From assembly GCA_022575985.1 (NCBI GenBank), contig JAKSXM010000272.1:3162001-3226000 (forward strand): a DNA stretch of 64,000 bases, given 5' to 3'. Of this stretch, positions 54,916 to 64,000 are shown piece after piece. How positions within the stretch are numbered: the first letter of the stretch is position 1; every line of letters starts with the position of its first letter. This DNA comes from Anagrus nilaparvatae (taxonomy: Eukaryota; Arthropoda; Insecta; Hymenoptera; Mymaridae). The notes under the pieces were generated by a model. That model searched no databases. It had not been told where the DNA came from and worked only from the letters and a program-made list of their open reading frames with translations. Made by a program: the position numbers and the translations under genes.

Positions 54916-55189
54916 ACATGATTTTCTGAAGCAACAGAAACAGAAGTAAATGCGATACAAAAATAAATTCTGATTTATACCGTTTTTTGTTTGCAAATCG
55001 GCACAGTACAATAAGTTAATATATCTGAAAATTTTATTTTGAACAATAATTTTATGATTTGAAGAATCATTTTCGATATAGTATTTTTCTCTACAGTTAA
55101 TTTGGGAAATAAGAAATACCCAAATTTATATATATCATTTTACCTTCGATACAAATCAATTAATTAGTATATGCAAAATTAATTTTTAT
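54916..55189. other. Non-coding stretch
   Basis: Nothing recognised. Confidence 0.5.
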
Positions 55190-55424
55190 GGCCTAAGATA
55201 AGTAAAAATTAAATTCAAGTAAAATTATATTGTGAGATGAAATTTTATGGCCTAAGCTAAGTAAAAATTATATTTAAGTAAAAGTATATTTCAAAATATT
55301 GATACTGATTAAATTAATAATTTTTTTAAAACTTTAATAAATTAAAGTAGAATTAAAACTAAGTTAAGTCTTGTTGTTTCCTAATCACAAGTTATAATAT
55401 AACTTTATTTTGGGCTAATAAATT

Positions 55425-57826
55425 AAAGTATAATTACGTCTAAGTTAAGTATGGGTTTTTTGGCATTTACATGCGATCTGAGCCCAGAGACACTAAAAAA
55501 GGATAGAACAATAAAACTTTTAAGATTATTGCCTATACACTTTCGGGCCGTAAAGGTTGTGAGATCAATTTTTTTGGCCCTAAGTTAAGTAGCATTCTAG
55601 TTAACCTAAAATTTTGATATAAATAAATTTACAAATAATATAATTATCATTTCTGAAACTCTTTAATGAGCACAGTTTTTTTATATAATTTTTTTAATAA
55701 CTGAAAACTAATTTTAAATAGATGTAAGACTTTAATAAATTAAAGTATAATTACGTCTAAGTTAAGTACGGGTTTTTTGGCATTTACATGCGATCTGAAC
55801 CCAGAGACACTAAAAAAGGATAGAACAATAAAACTTTTAAGATTATTGCCTATACACTTTCGGGCCGTAAAGTTTGTGAGATCAATTTTTTTGGCCCTAA
55901 GTTAAGTAGCATTCTAGTTAACCTAAAATTTTGATATAAACAATTTACAAATAATAAATTATCATTTCTGAAACTCTTTAATGAGCACAGTTTTTTTATA
56001 TAATTTTTTTTATAACTGAAAACTAATTTTAAATAGATGTAAGACTTTAATAAATTAAAGTATAATTGCGTCTAAGTTAAGTATGGGTTTTTTGGCATTT
56101 ACATGCGATCTGAACCCAGAGACACTAAAAAAGGATAGAACAATAAAACTTTTAAGATTATTGCCTACACACTTTTGGGCCGTAAAGGTTGTGAGATCAA
56201 TTTTTTTGGCCCTAAGTTAAGTAAGCATTCTAGTTAACCTAAAATTTTGATATAAATAATTAATTTCTTTTAATGGAACCCCTGGGACCTGTTCGTCACC
56301 CAGGGTCTTCCATAAATATAATTTGCTTACATAATTATTATAAACATTTATTATTTTCACAAAATGCTTAACTTGCCAGGCCCCTAACCAGTAAGCTTAT
56401 CGGCGGAAAATACGAACTGTAGTGCTGAAATTTATTTGTATTAATGCTGAGCCAGAGGCGAATTTTGAAAAGTGACTTTAGGAGTAATAAATTTTTGACA
56501 AAACTTATAAAAGATTAAAATTTCCAAATTAAGTCATTTGAATTTTCAAAAAATATCCAGTTTATACTACGAAACTTATAAACAAATATTTAAAAAATTT
56601 GTTAAATCAAGGCTTCGGGAGGGATGAATGTTTTGATTCCGACCATTTTATTTATTTTTATCATGTAATTTAGGCACGAGGATGGATGGAATTCTGCAGA
56701 CAGCACGTCCTAGGTCAAAGTTCTACATAATCCGGGAGTTATAATCTGACACTTCCTTGGGGGGTCTACCTTGTCACCCAGAAGAGTCTCCGGTTAATGT
56801 GTGAATACATTATCGGGATGCGCTTATATGCTCAGAGTTCACCATTCAAAAAAAAAAAACAAAAAAAAAATTAATAATGTAAAAAAAGTTACAAATTTTG
56901 TTTTCTTAAGTGGTAATTTATATATACCCATACAGCACAATAAGTATATCATATCAAAGAATACACTTTTTTATTACAATGTTTACAGTTGGGAGTATTT
57001 ATAATAAAGACTGTTACCCCCAAAACAGACTAATTTCACTGCATTACATACATAAATAAGAATAATAAAATAAACAAATTATTACAAAAAGATTTGTGCA
57101 TAAATTATTATATTTAGAGCGCCGTTTGCTGGCTGGTTAGGGGCCTGGCAAGTTAAGCATTTTGTGAAAATAATAAATGTTTATAATAATTATGTAAGCA
57201 AATTATATTTATGGAAGACCCTGGGTGACGAACAGGTCCCAGGGGTTCCATTAAAAGAAATTAATTATTTATATCAAAATTTTAGGTTAACTAGAATGCT
57301 TACTTAACTTAGGGCCAAAAAAATTGATCTCACAACCTTTACGGCCCAAAAGTGTATAGGCAATAATCTTAAAAGTTTTATTGTTCTATCCTTTTTTAGT
57401 GTCTCTGGGTTCAGATCGCATGTAAATGCCAAAAAACCCATACTTAACTTAGACGCAATTATACTTTAATTTATTAAAGTCTTACATCTATTTAAAATTA
57501 GTTTTCAGTTATAAAAAAAATTATATAAAAAAACTGTGCTCATTAAAGAGTTTCAGAAATGATAATTTATTATTTGTAAATTGTTTATATCAAAATTTTA
57601 GGTTAACTAGAATGCTACTTAACTTAGGGCCAAAAAAATTGATCTCACAAACTTTACGGCCCGAAAGTGTATAGGCAATAATCTTAAAAGTTTTATTGTT
57701 CTATCCTTTTTTAGTGTCTCTGGGTTCAGATCGCATGTAAATGCCAAAAAACCCGTACTTAACTTAGACGTAATTATACTTTAATTTATTAAAGTCTTAC
57801 ATCTATTTAAAATTAGTTTTCAGTTA
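55425..57826. mobile_element. Fold-back element with arms made of ~310-bp tandem units
   Basis: Left arm ~55696-56391, right arm ~57133-57826, inverted and almost identical, ~695 bp each. Within each arm a ~310-bp unit repeats (taaattaaagtataatt ... gtctaagttaag ... gcatttacatgcgatctga ... gggccgtaaag ... cctaagttaagtagcattct). A further direct unit at 55425-55695, and worn ones back to ~55190, extend the left side. The innermost part of the arms is ggaacccctgggacctgttc ... aggcccctaacca. The ~740-bp spacer (56392-57132) has no recognisable gene. Structure is of the Foldback/Galileo kind. Confidence 0.88.
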
Positions 57827-58033
57827 TTAATTAATTATAAATAAAAATTCTTGAAATAAATTGAAAAACAATAACAAAATACACATGTAAATTTCTGTTG
57901 CTCTGGTCCGGACGAGCGCTAGTCCAAGAAGAAGGAGAAATTCCTTTTTTTGAAACTAGTTTGAAATATAATATAAAATAATTTATTATGAAAATTGAGG
58001 GGAGAGAGGTAATGCGCACCACATTATATAAGG
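57826..58033. repeat. ~210-bp repeat, inverted copy of 49652-49861
   Basis: See 49652-49861. Its right edge, ...cattatataagg, lies ~100 bp before the candidate exon at 58137. Confidence 0.9.
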
Positions 58034-58136
58034 TAGGTTTCATACAAAAATCTTTTAATTAAAGAATGTTATAGTAGTATTAATTCTCACGAAAATAAAT
58101 AATATTTTATAATTAATATTATTTTTAATTTGTTAG

Positions 58137-58390
58137 ATTGTAGTGATATATGTCTGCAAATAATTTTAAAAAGGTTTGAGGACTTTAACTCTATATTTAA
58201 TAAACTAACATTTAAAACTGAAGAAGAAACCAGAATTTTTCTGATAAATAAAATAAAAATGCAAGAGAAAAAGTTATTTAAAATAAAGAATAATATTGAA
58301 ATGCAAGAAATTATCACGAAAAGACTTATATTTTTGCCTTGGAAGGATTTGCAGTTTCTTTTTCATAGTGCAATGGGCTTACGAAAGCAA
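58137..58390 (+). CDS. Candidate internal exon of an unidentified host gene
   Basis: Acceptor aatttgttag|attg and strong donor caa|gtaagt bracket 84 open codons with normal, charged, non-repetitive composition (CLQIILKRFEDFNSIFNKL, MQEKKLFKIKNNIEMQ, IFLPWKDLQFLFHSAMGLRK). It is phase 1 at entry and phase 0 at exit. Predicted mostly helical, possibly coiled coil in the middle. I do not recognise the family. No upstream exon can be identified because the sequence to the left is a transposon-derived block. It could also be a chance ORF, but splice-site fit and composition argue for an exon. Confidence 0.45.
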
Positions 58391-59064
58391 GTAAGTTATA
58401 TAAAGTTTTTTTTTTATATACATATCGTAAATGGGATAATATTTTCTAAGTATCAGTAGTTTATTTTTAAAATCAACTTTAAAACATTTTAGTCTTAACT
58501 AAAAAGAATATATTTTCGAAAATTTTAGCCTTCTAGACTTCATGTTATGATTTTTAAAGAAGAATGAATTTTTTTTATCTTTTAATATTCAACATTCCTA
58601 GTATAAATATTTTTTTATATTTTTTTTTATAAAATGTCTGTTTTACGTTTAAAAATTATATCACTCTTAAAAATTTGATTAGTACTATGCATTTTCAAGA
58701 TAACTAAATTTTACTATTCTCCATGTAAGAACTACATAACATGTATATAATTATTTACATTCTATAGTTCTTAAATTCCTGTAGTATTTTTAGGCACGAT
58801 TAGGTATACAATTTATAATTGTGCGTTCTAATTTTTCCAGGTCAAAAATGAATAGTTCTTAAAAATTTCACATTCTGGAGAAATTTTGTCCCCAAATCAT
58901 TTCAATGCCTCTAACATTCTTGTATGTATGTATTTATGTATTTGTGTACCCTCTGCAAATGCAGATTAAATAATCTCTTTCGGAATAGTGTTGCAGAGGC
59001 ACACAACCATTAAACCATGCAGCTAAAAGCTTTTGCACTATTTTAATGTTTTTTTTTTTTTTAG
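58391..59064 (+). other. Candidate 674-bp intron
   Basis: GTAAGT at 58391; a long pyrimidine tract and TAG at 59050-59064. Contains no recognisable element. Confidence 0.4.
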
Positions 59065-59124
59065 GAACTCGGCATATACAGGGTTATTCATTGGCAAGGA
59101 ACACTTTTTTTATTTTTGGTATAA
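59065..59124 (+). CDS. Candidate terminal exon
   Basis: After a 14-T pyrimidine tract and ag, 19 codons (ELGIYRVIHWQGTLFLFLV) run in the phase left by the exon at 58137-58390 and end in TAA. It could continue if the T7 run at 59105-59111 is misread by one base; the shifted frame adds ~22 lysine-rich codons. Unrecognised; depends on the first exon being real. Confidence 0.35.
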   Translation, partial: ELGIYRVIHWQGTLFLFLV

Positions 59125-60013
59125 ATTGGTTAAAAATGAAAGAAAGTTGGTAAAACCAATTGAGATGGATAAATTGGTGAAAATTTAACAAATTGGATGG
59201 AAATTTATGGATAAAAAATAATTTTGGGATAAAGAAAAGTGGAGTTGAAAGTAAAAAAAAAATAGAAAATGTGATAAAACTGTTTGTAAATAATTTTAAC
59301 AAAAAGATAATAAAATTTTACTTGAAAAAACAGTGGTTGTTGAAAGAAAAAAATTTATTGGTAGTTGAGAAATCTTAATTTCTTTTATGCATTTAAAAAA
59401 AAAATTCAATTTACTTATGCAGCGTTGTTAAATTATTGTTTTAATATTTTCTATAGTTTCTGCTGTTTCCGGGGCGCAAAACAGCTGATTTTGCGCAACT
59501 AGTCAAAATAAAAGCAGACAAAAATAATAACATCAAGGTTGGTTATGTCATAATATTTTTTGTTGTTCAAATTAATTTGTGCAGTTTATTTTTTATTTAA
59601 ACTTTATTTCTAAATTATTTTAAGATAAAAATTAAAAGTAGCATCATTTGAAAATTTTTTTAAACAGGTTAAAATGAAAAAGGAAATATTTAAAATTTTT
59701 TAATTTTTGCTATTTATATTTTGAATGAATAATATAATTTATTTAAACACCCGATGTAAATTTTTCAATGTGTTTCATATTATTATCGAAAAAGTAAAGT
59801 TCTTTGCAAGAGCGACAAAAACAGAAAAACTATGAAATATTTAAAGTGAAAGTGAAACAAGGACAGAATATTTATGAATATTTTTTCTCCAATTATTTGT
59901 TTATGCTATGATTGAGACTTTACACTTCGCACGCGAAGAGTCGCGTGTATCATGAAAATTGAGATCTTTTCTTTTTGCAAAATTGAAGAAGATTGCCTTA
60001 TGCTGGTTTTACA
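59125..60013. other. Non-coding or unrecognised stretch
   Basis: A Lys/Asn-rich 61-codon frame (59193-59378) may be part of 3' sequence. Around 59935-59952 gcacgcgaagagtcgcgtg forms a short hairpin. Otherwise nothing recognised. Confidence 0.45.
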
Positions 60014-60118
60014 AACGAAGTTAATGGGGGGTCGCAACCGTAGACGCAGCCTCAATGCAAGGCACAAAGACCTAAAATCACGTTGTGCTTTTTGCGTTGC
60101 GACTAGGCTTGCGGTTGT
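60014..60118. repeat. Imperfect inverted repeat of higher G+C
   Basis: gcaaccgtagacgcagcctc ... pairs loosely with ...gactaggcttgcggttg, with inner cacaaag / tttgtg-like pairing. May be a small MITE or a structured RNA; only about two thirds of the stem bases pair. Confidence 0.35.
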
Positions 60119-60145
60119 AATTTGATGCTTCTCAGTCGCAGTTAC

Positions 60146-60355
60146 TTAAGCAGTTTCAAAAAATTTTAATTTTCTTTTTCTGTACTGCGACCCGAAAGTA
60201 CGCATTTCCCGCATTGTCCGGCAAAGACAGATTTTCCCGCCACAGTTACAGAAAAATTTTGGACAATCCTCGGCCATAAACAAGGAATGACCTAACTCGC
60301 AGTTTACCATCCTCAAATTCGCCTCCGAAGGTAATTTACGTGCGATTTGGGCCAT
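60146..60355 (-). CDS. Small Cys-rich ORF, unidentified
   Basis: 69 codons from ATG at 60355, with balanced base use unlike the A+T-rich surroundings. Residues LPSEANLRMVNCELGHSLF and then CPKFFCNCGGKICLC give Cys spacing C-x4-C-x-C-x4-C-x-C, suggestive of a metal-binding knuckle, and a basic tail (YRKRKLKFF). No known family recognised. It could be a short gene, a terminal exon or a relic of a transposon. The inverted repeat at 60014-60118 lies just beyond its stop. Confidence 0.4.
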   Translation of the reverse strand: MAQIARKLPSEANLRMVNCELGHSLFMAEDCPKFFCNCGGKICLCRTMREMRTFGSQYRKRKLKFFETA

Positions 60356-60384
60356 TTTTTATTTTTTCTGGCTTAACAAAAAAA

Positions 60385-61455
60385 AACTTGATCAACAACC
60401 TTGATCAGCAACCATGATCATCAAACTTGATCATCAAACTTGATCAGCAACCTTGATCATCAAACTTGATCAACAAACTTGATCATCAAACTTGATCAAC
60501 AAACTTGATCAACAAACTTAATCACCAAACTTGATCAGCAACCTTGATCATCAAACTTGATCAACAAACTTGATCATCAAACTTGATCAACAACCTTGAT
60601 CATCAAACAAATTTGATAATCAGACTTGATAATCGAACTTGATCATCAAACTTGATCAACAACCTTGATCATCAAACAAATTTGATAATCAGACTTGATA
60701 ATCATACTTGATCAACAAACTTGATCAGCAACCTTGATCATCAAACTTGATCAGCAACCTTGATCATTAAACTTGATTATCAAACTTGAGCAACAAGCTT
60801 GAAACATCAAACTTGATCAGCAGCCTTGATCATCAAACTTGATCATCAACTTTGATCATCAAACTTGATCACCAAACTTGTGCTACAAACTTGATCATCA
60901 AACTTGATCATCAAACTTGATCAACAAACAAATTTGATAATCAGACTTGATAATCAAACTTGATTAACAACCAAATTTGATAATCAGACTTGATAATCAA
61001 ACTTGATCAACAAACTTGATCATCAAACTTGATCAGCAACCTTGATCATCAAACTTGATCAACATACTTGATAATCAAACTTGATCAACAACCTTGATCA
61101 ACAAACTTGATCATCAAACTTGATCAGCAACCTTGATCATCAAACTTGATCAACGACCTTGATCAACAACCTTGATCAACAAACTTGATCACCAAACTTG
61201 ATCAGCAACCTTGATCATTGAACTTGATTATCAAAATTGAGGAACAAGTTTGAAACATCAAACTTGATCAACAACCTTGATCATCAAACTTGATCAGCAG
61301 CCTTGATCATCAAACTTGATCATCAACCTTGATCATCAAACTTGATCAACAACCTTGATCAAAAAACTTGGTCACCAAACTTGATCAGCAACCTTGATCA
61401 TCAAACTTGATCATCAAACTTCATCAACAAAATGATCAACAAGCTTGACAACATA
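60385..61455. repeat. 13-bp minisatellite (cttgatca(t/a/g)caaa), ~80 copies
   Basis: Tandem 13-mers over ~1.07 kb, with alternating aacaaa, atcaaa, agcaac variants and occasional longer interruptions (aaatttgataatcagac). Nearly every unit contains the palindrome tgatca. No ORF of note. Confidence 0.95.
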
Positions 61456-61560
61456 CCTAAAATTTAATTATGTTCCGTAGGAACGGAAGATTTGGTGCTT
61501 ATTATATTAATTTTTCTTTATATATAAAAGGGTTATTTTTACTTTATTAATAATTAATTT
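61456..61560. other. Junction between the two tandem arrays
   Basis: Contains a 16-bp palindrome ttccgtaggaacggaa near 61477. Nothing else. Confidence 0.5.
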
Positions 61561-64000
61561 GTTAAGAGTAAGTCAACAATTTTCGAAGAGACCAGGATAT
61601 TTGAAAGTACTGCTATGAACATTCCTAAAACGAATAAAATTGAATCAACATGACAATACTTTGACTTTATTCAGTTTCTTGATAAACTGATTAAAATTTC
61701 TGATGAATTTCCCTCAATAGATTTTTATTCTGTTATAAATAGCCAAAAATTTTATTAGATAATATGCTGCTGATGAAACATACATAAAATTTAATATGCC
61801 AACTGCATAATTAAAAAATAACGCCTGATTCTGTTAAGACTAAGTCAATAAATATTCGAACATACCCTGACATTTGAAAGTACTGCTATGAACTTTTCTA
61901 AAACGAATAAAATTGAATCAACATGACAGTACTTTGGCTTTATTTAGTTTCTTGAAAAACTGATTAAAATTCCTGTAGAATTTCCCTCAATAGATTTTTA
62001 TTCTGGTATTAATAGCCGAAAATTATTAGATAATATGCTGCTGATAAAGCATGCTTAACATTTAATAGGCCAAATGCAAAATAAAAAAATAACGAAAAAT
62101 TTTAAAATATAATATTTTATTAATTCGTTCCTTTCATAAATTTAAATTAAAAGATATTAATATTGGTCAATATGGAACATAAAAATAACAATATAATTAT
62201 TGCTTTATATAAAATTGATGGAAATTAATTCCATCAATTTTATATAAAGCAATAATTATATTGTTATTTTTATGTTCCACATTGACCAATATTAATATCT
62301 TTTAATTTTAACGAAAAATTTTGTTATTAATAAGTCAACAGTTTTTAAAGAGACCCTGATATTTAAAAGTACTGCTATGAACTTTCCTAAAACGAATAAA
62401 TTTGAACCAACATGACAGTACTTTGACTTTATTCAGTTTCTAGATAAACTTATTAAAATTTCTGACGAATTTTCCTGAATAGATTTTTATTCTGTTATTA
62501 CTAGCCGAAAATTATTAGATATTATGCTGCTGAAGATGCATACTTAAAATTTAATATTCCAACTGAATAATAAAAAAATAACGACATATCCTGTTAAGAG
62601 TAAGTCAACAATTTTCGAAGAGACCATGATATTTGAAAGTACTGCTATGAACTTTTCTAAAATGAACAAAATTAAATCAATATGAGAGTACTTTGACTTT
62701 ATTCAGTTTCTTGATAAAATTATTAAAATTTCTGATGAATTTTCCTCAATAAATTTTTATTCTGTTATAAATAGCAGCGAATTATTAGACATTATGCTGC
62801 TGATGAAGCATACCTAAATTTTAATAAGCCAACTGCATAATAAAAAAATAACGAATTATTCTATTAAGAGTAAGGCAAAAATTTTCGAAAAGACCATAAT
62901 ATTTGAAAGTACAGCTATGAACTTTCCTAAAATGAATTAATTTGAATCATCATGACAATACTTTGACTTTATTCAGTTTCTTGATAAACTGATTAAAATT
63001 TCTGATGAATTTCCCTCAATAGATTTTTATTTTGTTATGAATAGCCAAAAATTATTAGATAATATGCTGCTGATGAAACATACATAAAATTTAATATGCC
63101 AACTGAATAATACAAAAATAACGACTTATCCTGTTAAGAGTAAGTCAACAATTTTCGAAGAGACTATGATATTTGAAAGTACTGCTAAGAACATTTCTAA
63201 AATGAACAAAATTAAATCAATATGAGAGTACTTTGACTTTATTCAGTTTCTTGATAAAATTATTACAATTTCTGATGAATTTTCCTCATCAGAATTTTAT
63301 TCTGGTATTAAAAGCCGAAAATTATTAGATAATATGCTGCTGATAAAGCATGCTTAACATGTAATAGGCCAAATGCAAAATAAAAAAATAACGACATATT
63401 TTGTTACTAATAAGTCAACAGTTTTCGAAGAGACCATGATATTTAAAAGTACTGCTATGAACTTTCCTAAAACGAATAAATTTGAACCAACATGACAGTA
63501 TTTTGACTTTATTCAGTTTCTAGATAAACTTATTAAAATTTCTGACGAATTTTCCTGAATAGATTTTTATTCTGTTATTACTAGCCGAAAATTATTAGAT
63601 ATTATGCTGCTGATGATGCATAGTAAAAAATATAATATTCCAACTGAATAATACAAAAATAACGACTTATCCTGTTAAGAGTAAGTCAACAATTTTCGAA
63701 GAGACCATGATATTTGAAAGTACTGCTATGAACTTTTCTAAAACGAACAAAATTAAATCAACATGAGAGTACTTTGACTTTATTCAGTTTCTTGATAAAA
63801 TTATTAAAATTTCTGATGAATTTTCCTCAATAAATTTTTATTCTGTTATAAATAGCCGCAAATTATTAGATAATATGCTGCTGATGAAACATACATGAAA
63901 TTTAATATGCCAACTGCATAATTAAAAAATAACGCCTGATTCTATTAAGACTAAGTCAATAAATATTCGAACATACCCTGACATTTGAAAGTACTGCTAT
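61561..64000. repeat. 270-bp satellite, at least 9 units, continuing past the window
   Basis: Units begin gttaagagtaagtcaac-like at 61561, 61833, 62323, 62593, 62863, 63133, 63403, 63674 and 63944; spacing is 270-272 bp except for the copy broken by the 62104-62308 insertion. Conserved parts include gaaagtactgctatgaac, ttgactttattcagtttc and gataatatgctgctgat. Subtypes recur: units at 62323 and 63403 match each other best, as do 61833 and 63944. One frame is almost open through each unit (see findings). Confidence 0.95.
62104..62308. mobile_element. ~205-bp palindromic insertion in the satellite with a 14-bp target duplication
   Basis: taacgaaaaatttt occurs at 62090-62103 and again at 62309-62322, flanking the insertion and uniting to one satellite sequence when removed. 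Most of the insert (62144-62309) is a nearly perfect palindrome, centred on aattaatt (62223-62230), with ~80-bp arms (one visible mismatch, atgg/cac). No coding capacity. Confidence 0.85.

Noticed and set aside
59193..59378. Lys-rich 61-codon ORF as a gene
   Set aside because: Low-complexity A+T-driven composition with no supporting signal; mentioned only within the stretch description.
60385..61455. CRISPR-like array
   Set aside because: Units are 13 bp and contiguous, with no unique spacers; the context is eukaryotic. It is a minisatellite.

Overview
The window is eukaryotic, strongly A+T-rich, repeat-dominated DNA, almost certainly from an insect or another arthropod. The evidence is two BEL/Pao LTR retrotransposons, a Jockey/CR1-type and two R1-type non-LTR retrotransposons, Helitron termini, several long-inverted-repeat DNA elements, satellites, and short (62-63 bp) GT-AG introns in a degraded gene. 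I see no rRNA, tRNA, operon or CRISPR. Nearly all coding sequence is transposon-derived and most of it is broken. The only candidates for host coding sequence are one spliced exon pair near 58.1-59.1 kb and a small Cys-rich ORF near 60.2 kb.

Layout. 1-6534: a DNA transposon with ~720-bp terminal inverted repeats (TIRs). Its minus-strand gene fuses an OTU-type cysteine protease domain to a Tc1/mariner-IS630 (DDE) transposase, and the catalytic core has lost its first acidic segment. Inside lies a trimeric higher-order satellite. 6535-11128: non-coding, with a diverged TIR copy, a 25-bp minisatellite and a ~115-bp tandem repeat. 11129-18220: BEL-1, minus strand, old, gag-pol broken by stops and frameshifts. 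19040-24888: a minus-strand Jockey/CR1-like retrotransposon (Cys-rich/FP-domain ORF1, endonuclease, RT remnants) cut by two TA-flanked TIR elements and a third insertion. 25634-35126: an inverted-repeat element containing BEL-2 (26371-34774), which has identical 212-bp LTRs and a nearly open gag-pol interrupted by three in-frame stops.

35127-39051: a Pif1-like helicase pseudogene and a cluster of Helitron ends. 39270-42620: a spliced, decayed protein-primed family-B DNA polymerase of the Polinton/Maverick type. 42617-43880 and 47382-48020: 5'-truncated R1-type copies. 43880-47380: non-coding repeats and a fold-back element. 48112-49474: a hAT-like inverted-repeat element hosting a 640-bp non-autonomous Helitron. 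49652-58033: an 8.4-kb block bounded by ~210-bp inverted repeats, holding another TIR element, dispersed repeats and a fold-back element whose arms are built of tandem units. 58137-59124: candidate exons. 60385-61455: a 13-bp minisatellite. 61561-64000: a 270-bp satellite that runs off the end.

The two BEL elements differ in age: BEL-1 LTRs have indels, BEL-2 LTRs match base for base. The nesting order is readable from the interruptions (TIR elements inside the non-LTR element, BEL-2 inside an inverted-repeat element, a Helitron inside the hAT-like element). The observations most worth following are the OTU-transposase fusion, the intron-bearing polymerase next to a Pif1 helicase, the TGA-CAA-TTA stop context between BEL-2 gag and protease, the tandem Helitron 5' ends, and the 270-bp satellite whose period is exactly 90 codons.
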